64,000 nucleotides of DNA from Candidatus Saccharibacteria bacterium 49-20 (GTDB lineage Bacteria > Patescibacteriota > Saccharimonadia > Saccharimonadales > Saccharimonadaceae): assembly GCA_001897295.1 (NCBI GenBank), contig MKSN01000001.1:516011-580010 (forward strand). Reading direction: 5' to 3'. Position numbers and translations under genes: made by a program. The notes under the pieces were generated by a model, which was not told the origin of the DNA, searched no databases, and saw only the letters and a list, made by a program, of their open reading frames with translations. Positions 50,148 through 58,597 of the stretch are shown here, piece after piece; position 1 is the first letter of the stretch; each line of letters starts with the position of its first letter.

Positions 50148-52619
50148 CTATTCAGCTTGGCGATTGCGCGCTGCGCCGACAATCCACCAGATAAGCGTTG
50201 CGAGTGCTGCAACGATTAGGAGCCACCAGTACCATGCCATTCCAAGCACAGTGCCATCGCTGCTGTCGGTGTCGACTGCTGCAGCGAGGTTCTTTTCGGT
50301 TGAAGTACCTTCGACGGCTTTGGTGCCTTCAGTGGTGTCGTCACCAGTGTTAGCTCCGAGAACTTGGGCTGCGCCAAAGGTTGTAAGTGGCAACCCGCCA
50401 TTTGGTTGATTGCTCAATGAGTTAGAATCTTGAGTAGGTTGAATAGGAGGCGTCACAACTTGGCTAATTATCACATTAGTAGTAAAGGCCTCAGTATCAA
50501 ATGCGTCGTCTACTTCTGGATCAGCGCCTGCTTGGAACACCGCAACCCTGTGAGTCGTGTTGTTTGCAAGGTTCACACCACTGATAGTCCAAATTCCTTG
50601 TTCATCTGTAGTGCGGCTGTACTTTACATCGTCAACATAGATATCAAGTGCAATACCTTCAACACCCACACCATCTACGTTGTAAGAAATCACACCGGAA
50701 ATGTTTGGAGTTGTGGTAGTGCGAGAGATTGGGGCGATTGCACCAATCACTGAACGGTCAATATTCTCTACGCTGTAGCTAAATGAGCCGGTGTTACCTG
50801 CAAAGTCGGTAAAGTTCACAGTTGAAGCTTCGTTATCTGTAACTTCTTTAGTAAAGACCGTACCACCGTTGGTGCTCACCCATCCCTGAGGAGCGTTTGA
50901 GGCTTCGTCAACAGTCACAGTAACAAGTACATTGTTTCGTGTTTGTGCAGTTGTTGAGTAATCAACACTAAGCACTTCTGGTGCAACGCCATCAACGGTG
51001 AAGTTAACGGTTTCATTGAAGGTGTTGCCGCTGTTGTCGCGACCATAGACTTCAAGAGTATAGTCTGAACCATCGACAAAGTTGGTTGTATCAAGGTTAA
51101 AGGTTGGGTTGAGGCTACTACCGCCAGAACCTTGTGCCTTAAACACGCCACCCTTACGTACAGTGAAGTTCGTAAAGTTAACTGCAGTCTTCGTACCATC
51201 GCTCAAGCTTACGTTCACTGTATGCAATTGCTTGTTGGTACGGCTGCCATCTACTTCAGTGCCGTCTGCGTAGTTAATTGAGTTCACTACTGGTGTTGAA
51301 GTGTCGAGGTTGAACGTATTTTCGCGACCAGAAACTTCTTTATTGTACTTACCAAATTGGTCAATCACATACGCACCAGTCCATGTGTCATCGACAAAGA
51401 TGTGCTTTGCTTCGGTGTGCGTGTTGGTGCCGCGTACAGTCAGGATTGCACCCGCCTTGTCCACGTCAATACCGTACCAAAGGTTGCCAGCGGTGTGAAC
51501 GCCGTCGATAGTCACCTTGGAGCCGTTCACAATGAGACCTGCGAGGTTGTCCTTAAGGGTCACATTGGTAATAAGGGCGCCAGTTACGTTATAGGTCACT
51601 ACTGCGTGTGGCTTAGTTGGGAAGCCTGAAGTCGCGGTAAGTGTACTTGTAGTAGTAACAGTAAGGTTTTTAAGAGTCGCGTTATTTGCAGTTACAACAA
51701 ATGCAGCATTATTCAGGTTGCTTGTACGATCAAACGCGCTCGTCACTGTCTTGCCAGCACCATCAATAGTGACTGGCTTGTTTACTTGTACAGGTTGTGT
51801 AAGTGTTACATCTTTATTGAGTTGAAGGGTGTCTCCAGTTGAAGCGGCTGCAATCGCGCTTTCAATACTGTCGTACGCCTGTTGCTTGTTGAGATTAGTT
51901 GCAACAGGGTTTGCGACAGACACGTTGCGGTAAAGATAGGTTTTACCAGGAGCAACATATGAAACTGCAGTAAGTTTTTGGTAGAGTGCAGTGCTATCGA
52001 CTGAACCCTGCCCATCTACTACCCATACAGACGGCTTGTTGACTGCCTCAAAAGGCGCTGATTCACTCCAAAGCGCACCTTGAAGCGTTAATTGTGAGTT
52101 TGAAAGTGAAGGACTACTTCCACGTGACACTTCGATGCCGCCAAATTCGTGGCCATCTACGTGAGTATTACCTTTCAAGGTAACTTGTGAGCCGTTGATT
52201 AAGAAACCGGCGTCACCACCCTTTACACGAAGGCTATTAATCTCAACGTTTGAGACATTGTAAGCCTGGAATACGTAGTCGCTCTTCCAACCCTCAAGCG
52301 AAGAAGTGGCGGTGTTCAATACAATAGTACTGTCGTTACCATTGATGCGTACATCACTTCGGCTCAATACGAGCTTTTCAGGTGCAGTAATAGTCACCTT
52401 TGAAGCAAGGTTAATGTACCCTACATTTGGATCGTTCAACGCATCTTTAAATGCGTCAAATGTGGTAATACCGCTCACGGTAGTCCCCGCAACTGCGCTT
52501 GCGTTTTGAGATAAAATAAACGGCACGCTCGCCGTCAAAGTACTCACCGCTAATATAAATGCAGTTGTTAATAATGTTATTTTCTTTCCTAGCGCTGTCG
52601 CTCGCATACGTAGCTTCAT
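50148..52619 (-). CDS. Large surface protein: beta-helix and Ig-like domains with AWYWW C-terminal anchor
   Basis: From ATG 52619 (MKLRMRATALGKK; AGGGAG 7 nt upstream, better than the ATG at 52640) an 823-residue exported protein. It has a signal peptide (to about 45), two tandem parallel beta-helix-like parts (about 50-200 and 230-420) with NPN-type repeats (NVEINSLRVKGG, VTLKGNTHVDGH...; later ATLKNLTVTTTS, VTIDGVHTAGN), Ig-like domains (about 440-690) and a C-terminus reading G-M-AWYWW, one transmembrane helix and RNRQAE. Beta-helix proteins often bind or cut polysaccharide; no catalytic residues are evident. The tail matches that of the next gene. Confidence 0.85.
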   Translation of the reverse strand: MKLRMRATALGKKITLLTTAFILAVSTLTASVPFILSQNASAVAGTTVSGITTFDAFKDALNDPNVGYINLASKVTITAPEKLVLSRSDVRINGNDSTIVLNTATSSLEGWKSDYVFQAYNVSNVEINSLRVKGGDAGFLINGSQVTLKGNTHVDGHEFGGIEVSRGSSPSLSNSQLTLQGALWSESAPFEAVNKPSVWVVDGQGSVDSTALYQKLTAVSYVAPGKTYLYRNVSVANPVATNLNKQQAYDSIESAIAAASTGDTLQLNKDVTLTQPVQVNKPVTIDGAGKTVTSAFDRTSNLNNAAFVVTANNATLKNLTVTTTSTLTATSGFPTKPHAVVTYNVTGALITNVTLKDNLAGLIVNGSKVTIDGVHTAGNLWYGIDVDKAGAILTVRGTNTHTEAKHIFVDDTWTGAYVIDQFGKYNKEVSGRENTFNLDTSTPVVNSINYADGTEVDGSRTNKQLHTVNVSLSDGTKTAVNFTNFTVRKGGVFKAQGSGGSSLNPTFNLDTTNFVDGSDYTLEVYGRDNSGNTFNETVNFTVDGVAPEVLSVDYSTTAQTRNNVLVTVTVDEASNAPQGWVSTNGGTVFTKEVTDNEASTVNFTDFAGNTGSFSYSVENIDRSVIGAIAPISRTTTTPNISGVISYNVDGVGVEGIALDIYVDDVKYSRTTDEQGIWTISGVNLANNTTHRVAVFQAGADPEVDDAFDTEAFTTNVIISQVVTPPIQPTQDSNSLSNQPNGGLPLTTFGAAQVLGANTGDDTTEGTKAVEGTSTEKNLAAAVDTDSSDGTVLGMAWYWWLLIVAALATLIWWIVGAARNRQAE

Positions 52620-52735
52620 AAAACACTCCCTGGTCGACATTCAGCACGGCCTGTATCCCGGCTATTGATATCTCACCATTAAATTCTTAACACAAATCTC
52701 AACTTTTGTATTTTATTTTTCTTAACTCTATCACT

Positions 52736-53359
52736 TTATTCTGCTTTTGGCAATACTGAACGTTTCCTTAAAACCTTATGTTTAAAAGCAAAGAATAAAG
52801 CAAAACCAATAGCGGCGAGAATTCCCCACCAATACCACGCCGTCCCAAACAATCGCCAGCCTTCAGAAGTGCGTTCCACGGGAGCAGGTTTCATTGTCTG
52901 GGCGGCCGCAACCGCATACGGGCTATACCGGTTAAAATACGCCACGTACTCCGACTCACTCATGCGGCTGGTCGTTGAAGCGGTAACAGGGACTTGCTCA
53001 AGCGGTTCATATTGTGCGAGCGTCTGGTTAGGCGCGCTCACCTCTTGTACCTGTACTTTAGACGAAGTGTTAACTGGTATACTTGCGGTATTAGAGGGAG
53101 TCGCCGCAGGTGGTGGCGTAGGGTTCGCAGGTTGTGGTGCTTGTGTGAGCGCAGGTTGTTGAGTAGAAGATGTCACATTTTTAGGACATTCTACCCACAA
53201 CACCGTCCGAACCACGCACCTTACCGTCCGTAATAAAGAAGGACTCTCGGCAAAAGAAGGCCGAGAGTTGATAATAACGAGACTGGAAGCTAGGAGCGCA
53301 GGCACTACTATATACACGATAAGTATTTTACCCTGTAGGAACCCTCGCAGTGTGCGCAT
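52736..53359 (-). CDS. Pro-rich exported protein with AWYWW C-terminal anchor
   Basis: A 207-residue protein with an N-terminal signal anchor (about 12-32), a Pro/Gln/Thr linker (TQAPQPANPTPPPAATPSN), a short folded region (MSESEYVAYFNRYSPYAVAAAQTM) and a C-terminal helix introduced by GTAWYWWGILAAIGF and followed by basic residues (HKVLRKR) and PKAE. The G-x-AWYWW tail is shared with the gene before it. Extended TGC-TATACT and GGGGAGG precede the ATG. Possibly a wall-spanning spacer protein. Family not known. Confidence 0.8.
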   Translation of the reverse strand: MRTLRGFLQGKILIVYIVVPALLASSLVIINSRPSFAESPSLLRTVRCVVRTVLWVECPKNVTSSTQQPALTQAPQPANPTPPPAATPSNTASIPVNTSSKVQVQEVSAPNQTLAQYEPLEQVPVTASTTSRMSESEYVAYFNRYSPYAVAAAQTMKPAPVERTSEGWRLFGTAWYWWGILAAIGFALFFAFKHKVLRKRSVLPKAE

Positions 53360-53431
53360 GTATACGTGCCCTCCCCACTCGACAACTATATGTAGCGTAC
53401 TTCTAGTATAGCATAACCGCTATATGGTGGG

Positions 53432-53821
53432 TTAATTGTTGAGCTGCTCCATACGGGTATCCATGTCGCGGTGACTCAGGCCGTAATAATGGGCCATTTC
53501 GTGCCATAATGTGCGTTTCACCTCTTGGAAAAGTTTTTCCACGTCATCTTCGGCAACGCGCAGCAGTGAATTCTTAAATAACGTAATCTTATCTGGCAAC
53601 ATACCACTAAAGCCCGAGCCACGTTGGGTCAATGGAATCCCCTCGTATAGGCCAAGGAGCATATGGTGTTCATCAAGGTGTGATTTCTGTACCTGGTATT
53701 CATCAGGGTCATCGGCATAAATAATCGCGACATTGTTGAGTCCCTCAATATATTCTTGAGGTAGTTCATCCATAGCGCGCGTAATCAGCGCATCAAACTC
53801 TTCGTCGGTAAGGGTAAGCAT
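53432..53821 (-). CDS. Metallopeptidase family protein (zincin, HExxHxxGxxH)
   Basis: A 129-residue small zincin. The motif HEMAHYYGLSH (residues about 110-120) is the metzincin-like HExxHxxGxxH, and the N-terminal pattern MLTLTDEEFDALITRAMDELPQEYIEGLNNVAIIYADDPDE matches the PF06262 family. Found widely in Actinobacteria and CPR; function and substrate are unknown. No signal peptide, so cytoplasmic. Confidence 0.9.
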   Translation of the reverse strand: MLTLTDEEFDALITRAMDELPQEYIEGLNNVAIIYADDPDEYQVQKSHLDEHHMLLGLYEGIPLTQRGSGFSGMLPDKITLFKNSLLRVAEDDVEKLFQEVKRTLWHEMAHYYGLSHRDMDTRMEQLNN

Positions 53822-53851
53822 TTTTACAGTATATCAGGTAGCGCGTTTAGT

Positions 53852-54031
53852 TTATTGCACGTTTCCGTGAAGGTCTTTGGTGATCTCTTCCCACTCTTGA
53901 AGGAGCGCCGCGCCGTCTTCATCTTGAGTGAGGTCGATCACTTCGTCCTGTTCATAGGTATCAAGCTCGCTCACGCTGCCGTCATCCTGGGGATCGATTG
54001 GTTGAAGTTGTAAATATTGGAATAATGACAT
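53852..54031 (-). CDS. Small acidic protein (59 aa), divergent from the nuclease-like gene
   Basis: Too short for the track. ATG 54031 gives MSLFQYLQLQPIDPQDDGSV..., 59 residues, very acidic, with a predicted helix at the end (LLQEWEEITKDLHGNVQ). No family. A promoter TTGACT-N17-TTAAAT (54099-54071) with the extended TATGC element lies upstream with a leader of about 40 nt. It shares the 130-nt divergent promoter region with the PD-(D/E)XK-like gene at 54163; a small acidic partner beside a nuclease-like protein could be an inhibitor, but this is only position and charge. Confidence 0.65.
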   Translation of the reverse strand: MSLFQYLQLQPIDPQDDGSVSELDTYEQDEVIDLTQDEDGAALLQEWEEITKDLHGNVQ

Positions 54032-54070
54032 CTTGTTAAACTGCTGTTTGTGTTAATTGGTTATGTGCAT

Positions 54071-54154
54071 ATTTAAGCATAAACATATTAAAAAGTCAAT
54101 CCCCTACGTTCACCCCCCCTTAATATTGACTTTTTATCAAGCTTATGCTAATGT
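54071..54154. promoter_or_regulatory. Divergent promoter pair with near-identical boxes
   Basis: Minus strand: TTGACT (54099-54094)-N17-TTAAAT (54076-54071). Plus strand: TTGACT (54126-54131)-N17-TAATGT (54149-54154). Both begin TTGACTTTTTA and both carry TTATGC before the -10. The plus -10 ends 8 nt before ATG 54163 (leaderless); the minus promoter drives a leader of about 40 nt. CACCCCCCC lies between them. Confidence 0.8.
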
Positions 54155-54162
54155 AACTTCAA

Positions 54163-55161
54163 ATGACCGAACACCAAAATCGCGAAGTCCTTCACAATTC
54201 AGCCTCTCAAGAAACACAGCCAAAACTCTCGGCTCAAGAAAGGCTCGCTCAATCAGAACACTACGTACGCGCCATGTCGAGCGCACGCGTACTGCGTTCA
54301 AAAGAATTCGCACTCGCCCGTAACTCCAACCTATCTGGAGCACAAGCCTTTGGTGAAGCAGCCGCAGCGCTCGCTCAATCACCTGAAGAAATTGATGACT
54401 TTGACCGCTCCCTTCTTACGACGGTTAGTCGCCTCGGTACTTATATGGACGCACAGCGAGAAATCGACGACATCAATAATGTACGCGATTTCGAGAAGCA
54501 ACGCGGTAGTGATATCTCACAGGATGATATCGAGCGCCTCGCCGAGCTTAAACAAGAGTATATGCTCCCCTTCAACCACGCGGTTAAAGAATTGATTCTC
54601 GATAACCCTACCCTCAACGCCGGTGACCTTCGTGACAACCTCGCCGTCGCCTACACCGCCATTTACGGCCGCCACAACACTCTTCGCCCAGAACAGCCTA
54701 CCCAAGAAATCTCTCGACGCCCCGCCGAAGATGTCCTGTATAACATCGAAGCAGTTATTAATGGTATGCGTCATGAGGTTGCGACAGAAACGCTCTTTGC
54801 TGCGGCAGGCCTAAACTACGACTACAACGTAACCGACGAACAAGATAAGCACGGTCGCGATATCTACGCCGAAGTTGATGGAAAATGGGGTGGTATCGAT
54901 ATTAAAGCGAGCTTTGGTAAGGAGCGAAAGACCCACCAGCGCCAACGATTTTCAAAAGCCGTATGGACCGGCCTTACCGACGCCGACTTCCGTGGCCCCA
55001 AGGATGACATGTCAGATTCAGTCTCTATCTCATTTGCCACTGCAAAGAAATATGCACCTGCATTTATTGATCGTATCCGCAAGATGCGCTCGGGTGAACT
55101 TGGCCGTCAGCACCGTGCCGCACGAAACACTGGTTCACGCGCCCTTCAGTACCATTCATAA
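54163..55161 (+). CDS. PD-(D/E)XK nuclease-like protein, otherwise unknown
   Basis: A 332-residue soluble protein. The N-terminal two thirds is helical and acidic (SAQERLAQSEHYVRAMSSARVLRSKEFALARN...). The C-terminal part resembles a restriction-endonuclease core: a helix with Glu (RHEVATETLFAAAGLNYDYNV), then HGRDIYAEVDGKWGGIDIKAS, giving the G-x-D...D-x-K pair of PD-(D/E)XK enzymes (the D and K are within about 15 residues). No DNA methylase is adjacent. The ATG is 8 nt after the -10, leaderless. Composition matches the genome, unlike the GC-rich gene that follows. Confidence 0.6.
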   Translation: MTEHQNREVLHNSASQETQPKLSAQERLAQSEHYVRAMSSARVLRSKEFALARNSNLSGAQAFGEAAAALAQSPEEIDDFDRSLLTTVSRLGTYMDAQREIDDINNVRDFEKQRGSDISQDDIERLAELKQEYMLPFNHAVKELILDNPTLNAGDLRDNLAVAYTAIYGRHNTLRPEQPTQEISRRPAEDVLYNIEAVINGMRHEVATETLFAAAGLNYDYNVTDEQDKHGRDIYAEVDGKWGGIDIKASFGKERKTHQRQRFSKAVWTGLTDADFRGPKDDMSDSVSISFATAKKYAPAFIDRIRKMRSGELGRQHRAARNTGSRALQYHS

Positions 55162-55170
55162 GCGCAATAC

Positions 55171-55199
55171 TTTACAAATCATACAGTTTATGCTATAAT
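55171..55199 (+). promoter_or_regulatory. Promoter of the 106-aa GC-rich gene
   Basis: TTTACA (55171-55176), a 17-nt spacer and TATAAT (55194-55199) with extended TATGC. The 39-nt leader ends in GGGAGAGAGG before the ATG. Confidence 0.8.
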
Positions 55200-55238
55200 G
55201 TTTATCGTACGTCCTCCTACAACCAGAAGGGAGAGAGG

Positions 55239-55559
55239 ATGAACGGGAGATCGACGACTTTTCAAGTCGTTGCCCTCGGACCTGTCCCCCGTAAGGATGG
55301 ACCCGCCCCGAGTGCGCACGAAATCAACGAGTTCCTCGCAGAAGCTGGCCGCCGCAAGACGACCGCAACCTTCTTCGCGAAGAACCTCGATGACCCGAAC
55401 CCCACTGCGCTGCAGTACGAGTTCGTCGTCCGAGTGAAAAATGTTGATTACGAAGATGATTCGTTCGAGCTGATTGACCAATACGGTCGCTGGTTCATGC
55501 TCGACGCATCATCCACCTCCACCAAGATGTCGACCGAGTTCGACATCATCAACCCCTAG
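55239..55559 (+). CDS. Small GC-rich hypothetical protein, probably acquired
   Basis: A 106-residue protein (MNGRSTTFQVVALGPVPRKDGPAPSAHEINEFLAEAGRRK...) with an alpha/beta mix and no recognised family; it contains a beta-type region (ALQYEFVVRVKNVDYEDDSFELIDQYGRWFML). Base composition is clearly higher in GC than its neighbours, codons are GAC/TTC/CTC/AAC-rich, and it has its own strong promoter, strong ribosome site and 3' hairpin. These are the same traits as the two Clp_N-like genes near 7 kb, so a common origin in a high-GC donor is plausible. Confidence 0.75.
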   Translation: MNGRSTTFQVVALGPVPRKDGPAPSAHEINEFLAEAGRRKTTATFFAKNLDDPNPTALQYEFVVRVKNVDYEDDSFELIDQYGRWFMLDASSTSTKMSTEFDIINP

Positions 55560-55606
55560 ACCCCTTGGGTTTTCCGAGTCCCCAGCTTTACGGCTGCGGT
55601 TGAAAC

Positions 55607-55627
55607 GGAAAGCTCGAGGGGCTTTCC
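55607..55627. terminator. Hairpin between the GC-rich gene and ileS
   Basis: GGAAAGC-tcgaggg-GCTTTCC, followed on the plus strand by ATTTCTT. It could serve both convergent genes. Confidence 0.6.
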
Positions 55628-55645
55628 ATTTCTTGCGATACTTCG

Positions 55646-58597
55646 CTACGCCTTTTGAAGAGAGACCGTGAGCACTGCGCCCTCGATCTTTGCCTCTACG
55701 CTAAACGAATAGCCGCCAGTAGACACAGCTTCAGCGAGCGTCTCGGTCGCAATAGTCTCGGCGTACTCTTGAATCGCCTGCTGCAACTCGCCGTCTTCAG
55801 CCTGAAGGCTAAGAGAGATGCGATCATCAACATTAAGCCCCGCATTCTTACGCGCCGCCTGAACGTGACGAATGACTTCACGAGCCATACCTTCGCGGCG
55901 AAGCTCTGGGGTGACATTCTTATCAAGTTGCGTGAACTCAAAGTCGCCATGCGCAACTTCTTTTACGTTCACCTCTTCAGCAATAATCGATTCATAGAAT
56001 GCATCGAGTCGCTCACCGCCATAAGTAAGCTTCGAAAGTGGCTGACGCACCTTAATCTGCGGTTCATGTTCGTCCTTGAACATACGCAGTGCAAGACCCT
56101 GCTCAATCACTTCGCGGGTTTGTGCCATACGCTCAAGTACGAAGTCGTTTGCGTGGCCCACTTCTGGCCAATCGGTCAAGTGAACGCTTTCGCCTCCAGT
56201 AAGCTTCTGGTACAGTTCTTCCGCCATAAATGGCACAAACGGCGCCAAGCCCTGACTAAGCCTTACAAGTACATAGTGCAGCGTCTTGTAGGCATTGTTC
56301 TTGTCAGTGTCATCTTCAGATTTCCAGAAACGACGGCGAGAACGACGCACATACCAGTTCGATGCATCATCGAGGAATGGCAGAATTGGACTTGTTGCGT
56401 TTGGAATATCGTAGGCGTCCATGTTGGTTTCAATTTCTTGAAGCAATTGATGCACACGGCTGATAATCCATTGGTCGAGTGGGTTTGTCACTTCATCGGA
56501 CGGGTCAACCAGCTCGCCGTTAAATTCCCAACCATCGACTTCGGCGTACATAGTAAAGAAGTCGTACATATTCCAGACCATACTGAGCTTACGAGCGACA
56601 TCCCCTACATCTTTATCTTGCAGTGCAAAGTCTTCACCCTTCAGGAGTGGGCTTGAAAGCAGCAAGAAGCGAAGCGAGTCGGCACTAAACTTATCCATGA
56701 GCTCGTTAGGGTCAGTAAAGTTACCGAGACTCTTACTCATCTTACGACCATCGTTTCCCGCTACGACGCCAGTAGTAATAACGTTGTTAAAGGCGTGGTC
56801 GCCAAAGAGTGCCGTGTTCACAGTGTGCACGTAATAGAACCATGCGCGAACCTGGCCGATATATTCGACGATGAAATCGGCTGGATAGTTTTGCTCAAAC
56901 TTTTCTTTATTTTCAAACGGATAGTGAAGCTGCGCGAATGGCATACTGCCACTCTCAAACCAACAGTCGAGCACCTTATCGATGCGCGTAAAGTGCTCAC
57001 CATCGATATCAAACGTGATGTCATCGACCCATGGACGGTGATAATCTTCGAGCTCGACACCGCTCAGATCTTTGAGCTCTTGGTACGAGCCGATAACCTT
57101 TACCGTTCCCCTGTCGCCCTTCCAAACCGGCATCGCTGTCGCCCAGAAACGATCACGACTTAGGTTCCAGTCTGGCGCTTGTTCGATATTCTTTTGGAAG
57201 CGACCATTCTTTAAGTGTGCTGGGAACCAGTTGATATTCTCGTTTTGTTCGAGCATCAGCGGTTTAGAATCTTGCACATCAAAGAACCAGCTTGGAATCG
57301 CCCGATACATAATGCGCTGCTTTGAACGAGGGTTGAAAGGGTATTCGTGCTGGATGTAGTCAATTTTCCATACAACACCCGCCTTTTCGAGCGCCTTCGC
57401 AATATTCTTGTTGTTGTCCCACACCTCAAGAGGCTTCGTACTATCGAGCCACGGCATAAGTGCGTAAAGCTTTTCAGCAACTTCGGGGTAATAGAACCCG
57501 TTGTCGTCAAGCACATGCACACGCGGAATGTCATTCGCCTGCGCGAGTACAAAGTCCTCTTCACCATAGATTGGTGCGAGGTGCACAATACCAGTACCGC
57601 TTTCAGCGCTGACGTAGTCCGCCGCCCATACCTTATGTGCGTTTTCGCCGTGGTTTACAAAGAGCGGTTCGTAGCTAAGGCCGACAAGCTCAGCACCCTT
57701 CAGTTCACGGAGAGTTTCGTAGGCAAGCGGCTGCTTCTTTTCGTCAATCAAGACTTTCGCAGCAAGTTCTTTCGCCAAGATAAATTGATCGTCGCCCACC
57801 TTCACTTCTACGTATTCAAGTTCAGAGTTCACTGCGAGCGCAGTATTGCCCGGAAGCGTCCATGGAGTGGTTGTCCAGGCAAGAAGCGTCGAACCATTAT
57901 CGAGTTTAAACTTCACGTAGACACTTGGGTCGGTGACGGTTTGGTAGGCGTCGTTGTCCATCGTGACTTCGTTCTTACTCACAGGCGTCGCGAAGCGGGT
58001 GTCGTACATAAGCACCTTCTCGCCTTCATAGATCTTGCCCTTTTCATAAAGCGTCTTAAACGCCCACCAGACACTTTCCATAAAGTCTTTATCCATGGTT
58101 TTGTAGGCACCCTTAAAGTCGACCCAACGACCCACGCGGTCAATCACATCCTCCCAAGTTGCGGCGTTCGCCACCATGCTTTCACGGGCTTTGGTGATGT
58201 AGTGCTCAAGCGTGACGGTTGGAAGTTCGTTGCCATCTTTATCAAGCGGTGCCGGTGCGTCAGCAGTGGTCACGATTTGACGACGGTCGACAATACCGAG
58301 TTGTTTTTCGACAAAGTTCTCAGCTGGCAGGCCGTGAGTATCCCAACCCCAGACACGCTCGACGCGCTTGCCTTTCATTGTCCAGTAGCGAGGCACCGCG
58401 TCCTTCACAATGCTACTCAGCAGCGTTCCGTGGTGCGGCACGCCGGTAATAAATGGAGGCCCGTCATAAAATACATAAGCGTTCTCTTTCGAGCGCAGCT
58501 CAATCGATTTCTCGAACGTTTTATTTTCTTTCCAGTAGTTTACGAGTTCTTTTTCGTATTCGAGTGCGCGTCGCCGACTCCCTGATTGAAACTTCAT
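55646..58597 (-). CDS. ileS: Isoleucyl-tRNA synthetase
   Basis: Class I synthetase of 983 residues. HIGH variant PHHGT (GVPHHGTLLSSI), KMSKS (GRKMSKSLGNFTDP), a complete CP1 editing insertion with WTTTPWTLPGNTA, and the tRNA-binding tail (DWPEVG..., anticodon domain). The HHGT form and length fit the eukaryote-like type 2 IleRS, often tied to mupirocin resistance. Its start overlaps the NUDIX gene's stop by 4 nt and both sit behind an isoleucine-type T-box, which would raise expression when uncharged tRNA-Ile accumulates. Antisense ORFs (55655-56656, 57347-58585 on the plus strand) are shadows. Confidence 0.97.
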   Translation of the reverse strand: MKFQSGSRRRALEYEKELVNYWKENKTFEKSIELRSKENAYVFYDGPPFITGVPHHGTLLSSIVKDAVPRYWTMKGKRVERVWGWDTHGLPAENFVEKQLGIVDRRQIVTTADAPAPLDKDGNELPTVTLEHYITKARESMVANAATWEDVIDRVGRWVDFKGAYKTMDKDFMESVWWAFKTLYEKGKIYEGEKVLMYDTRFATPVSKNEVTMDNDAYQTVTDPSVYVKFKLDNGSTLLAWTTTPWTLPGNTALAVNSELEYVEVKVGDDQFILAKELAAKVLIDEKKQPLAYETLRELKGAELVGLSYEPLFVNHGENAHKVWAADYVSAESGTGIVHLAPIYGEEDFVLAQANDIPRVHVLDDNGFYYPEVAEKLYALMPWLDSTKPLEVWDNNKNIAKALEKAGVVWKIDYIQHEYPFNPRSKQRIMYRAIPSWFFDVQDSKPLMLEQNENINWFPAHLKNGRFQKNIEQAPDWNLSRDRFWATAMPVWKGDRGTVKVIGSYQELKDLSGVELEDYHRPWVDDITFDIDGEHFTRIDKVLDCWFESGSMPFAQLHYPFENKEKFEQNYPADFIVEYIGQVRAWFYYVHTVNTALFGDHAFNNVITTGVVAGNDGRKMSKSLGNFTDPNELMDKFSADSLRFLLLSSPLLKGEDFALQDKDVGDVARKLSMVWNMYDFFTMYAEVDGWEFNGELVDPSDEVTNPLDQWIISRVHQLLQEIETNMDAYDIPNATSPILPFLDDASNWYVRRSRRRFWKSEDDTDKNNAYKTLHYVLVRLSQGLAPFVPFMAEELYQKLTGGESVHLTDWPEVGHANDFVLERMAQTREVIEQGLALRMFKDEHEPQIKVRQPLSKLTYGGERLDAFYESIIAEEVNVKEVAHGDFEFTQLDKNVTPELRREGMAREVIRHVQAARKNAGLNVDDRISLSLQAEDGELQQAIQEYAETIATETLAEAVSTGGYSFSVEAKIEGAVLTVSLQKA

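Noticed and set aside
57347-58585. 412-aa plus-strand ORF and the 333-aa ORF at 55655-56656
   Set aside because: Both lie antisense to ileS, whose motifs are complete; no promoter or ribosome site is seen.
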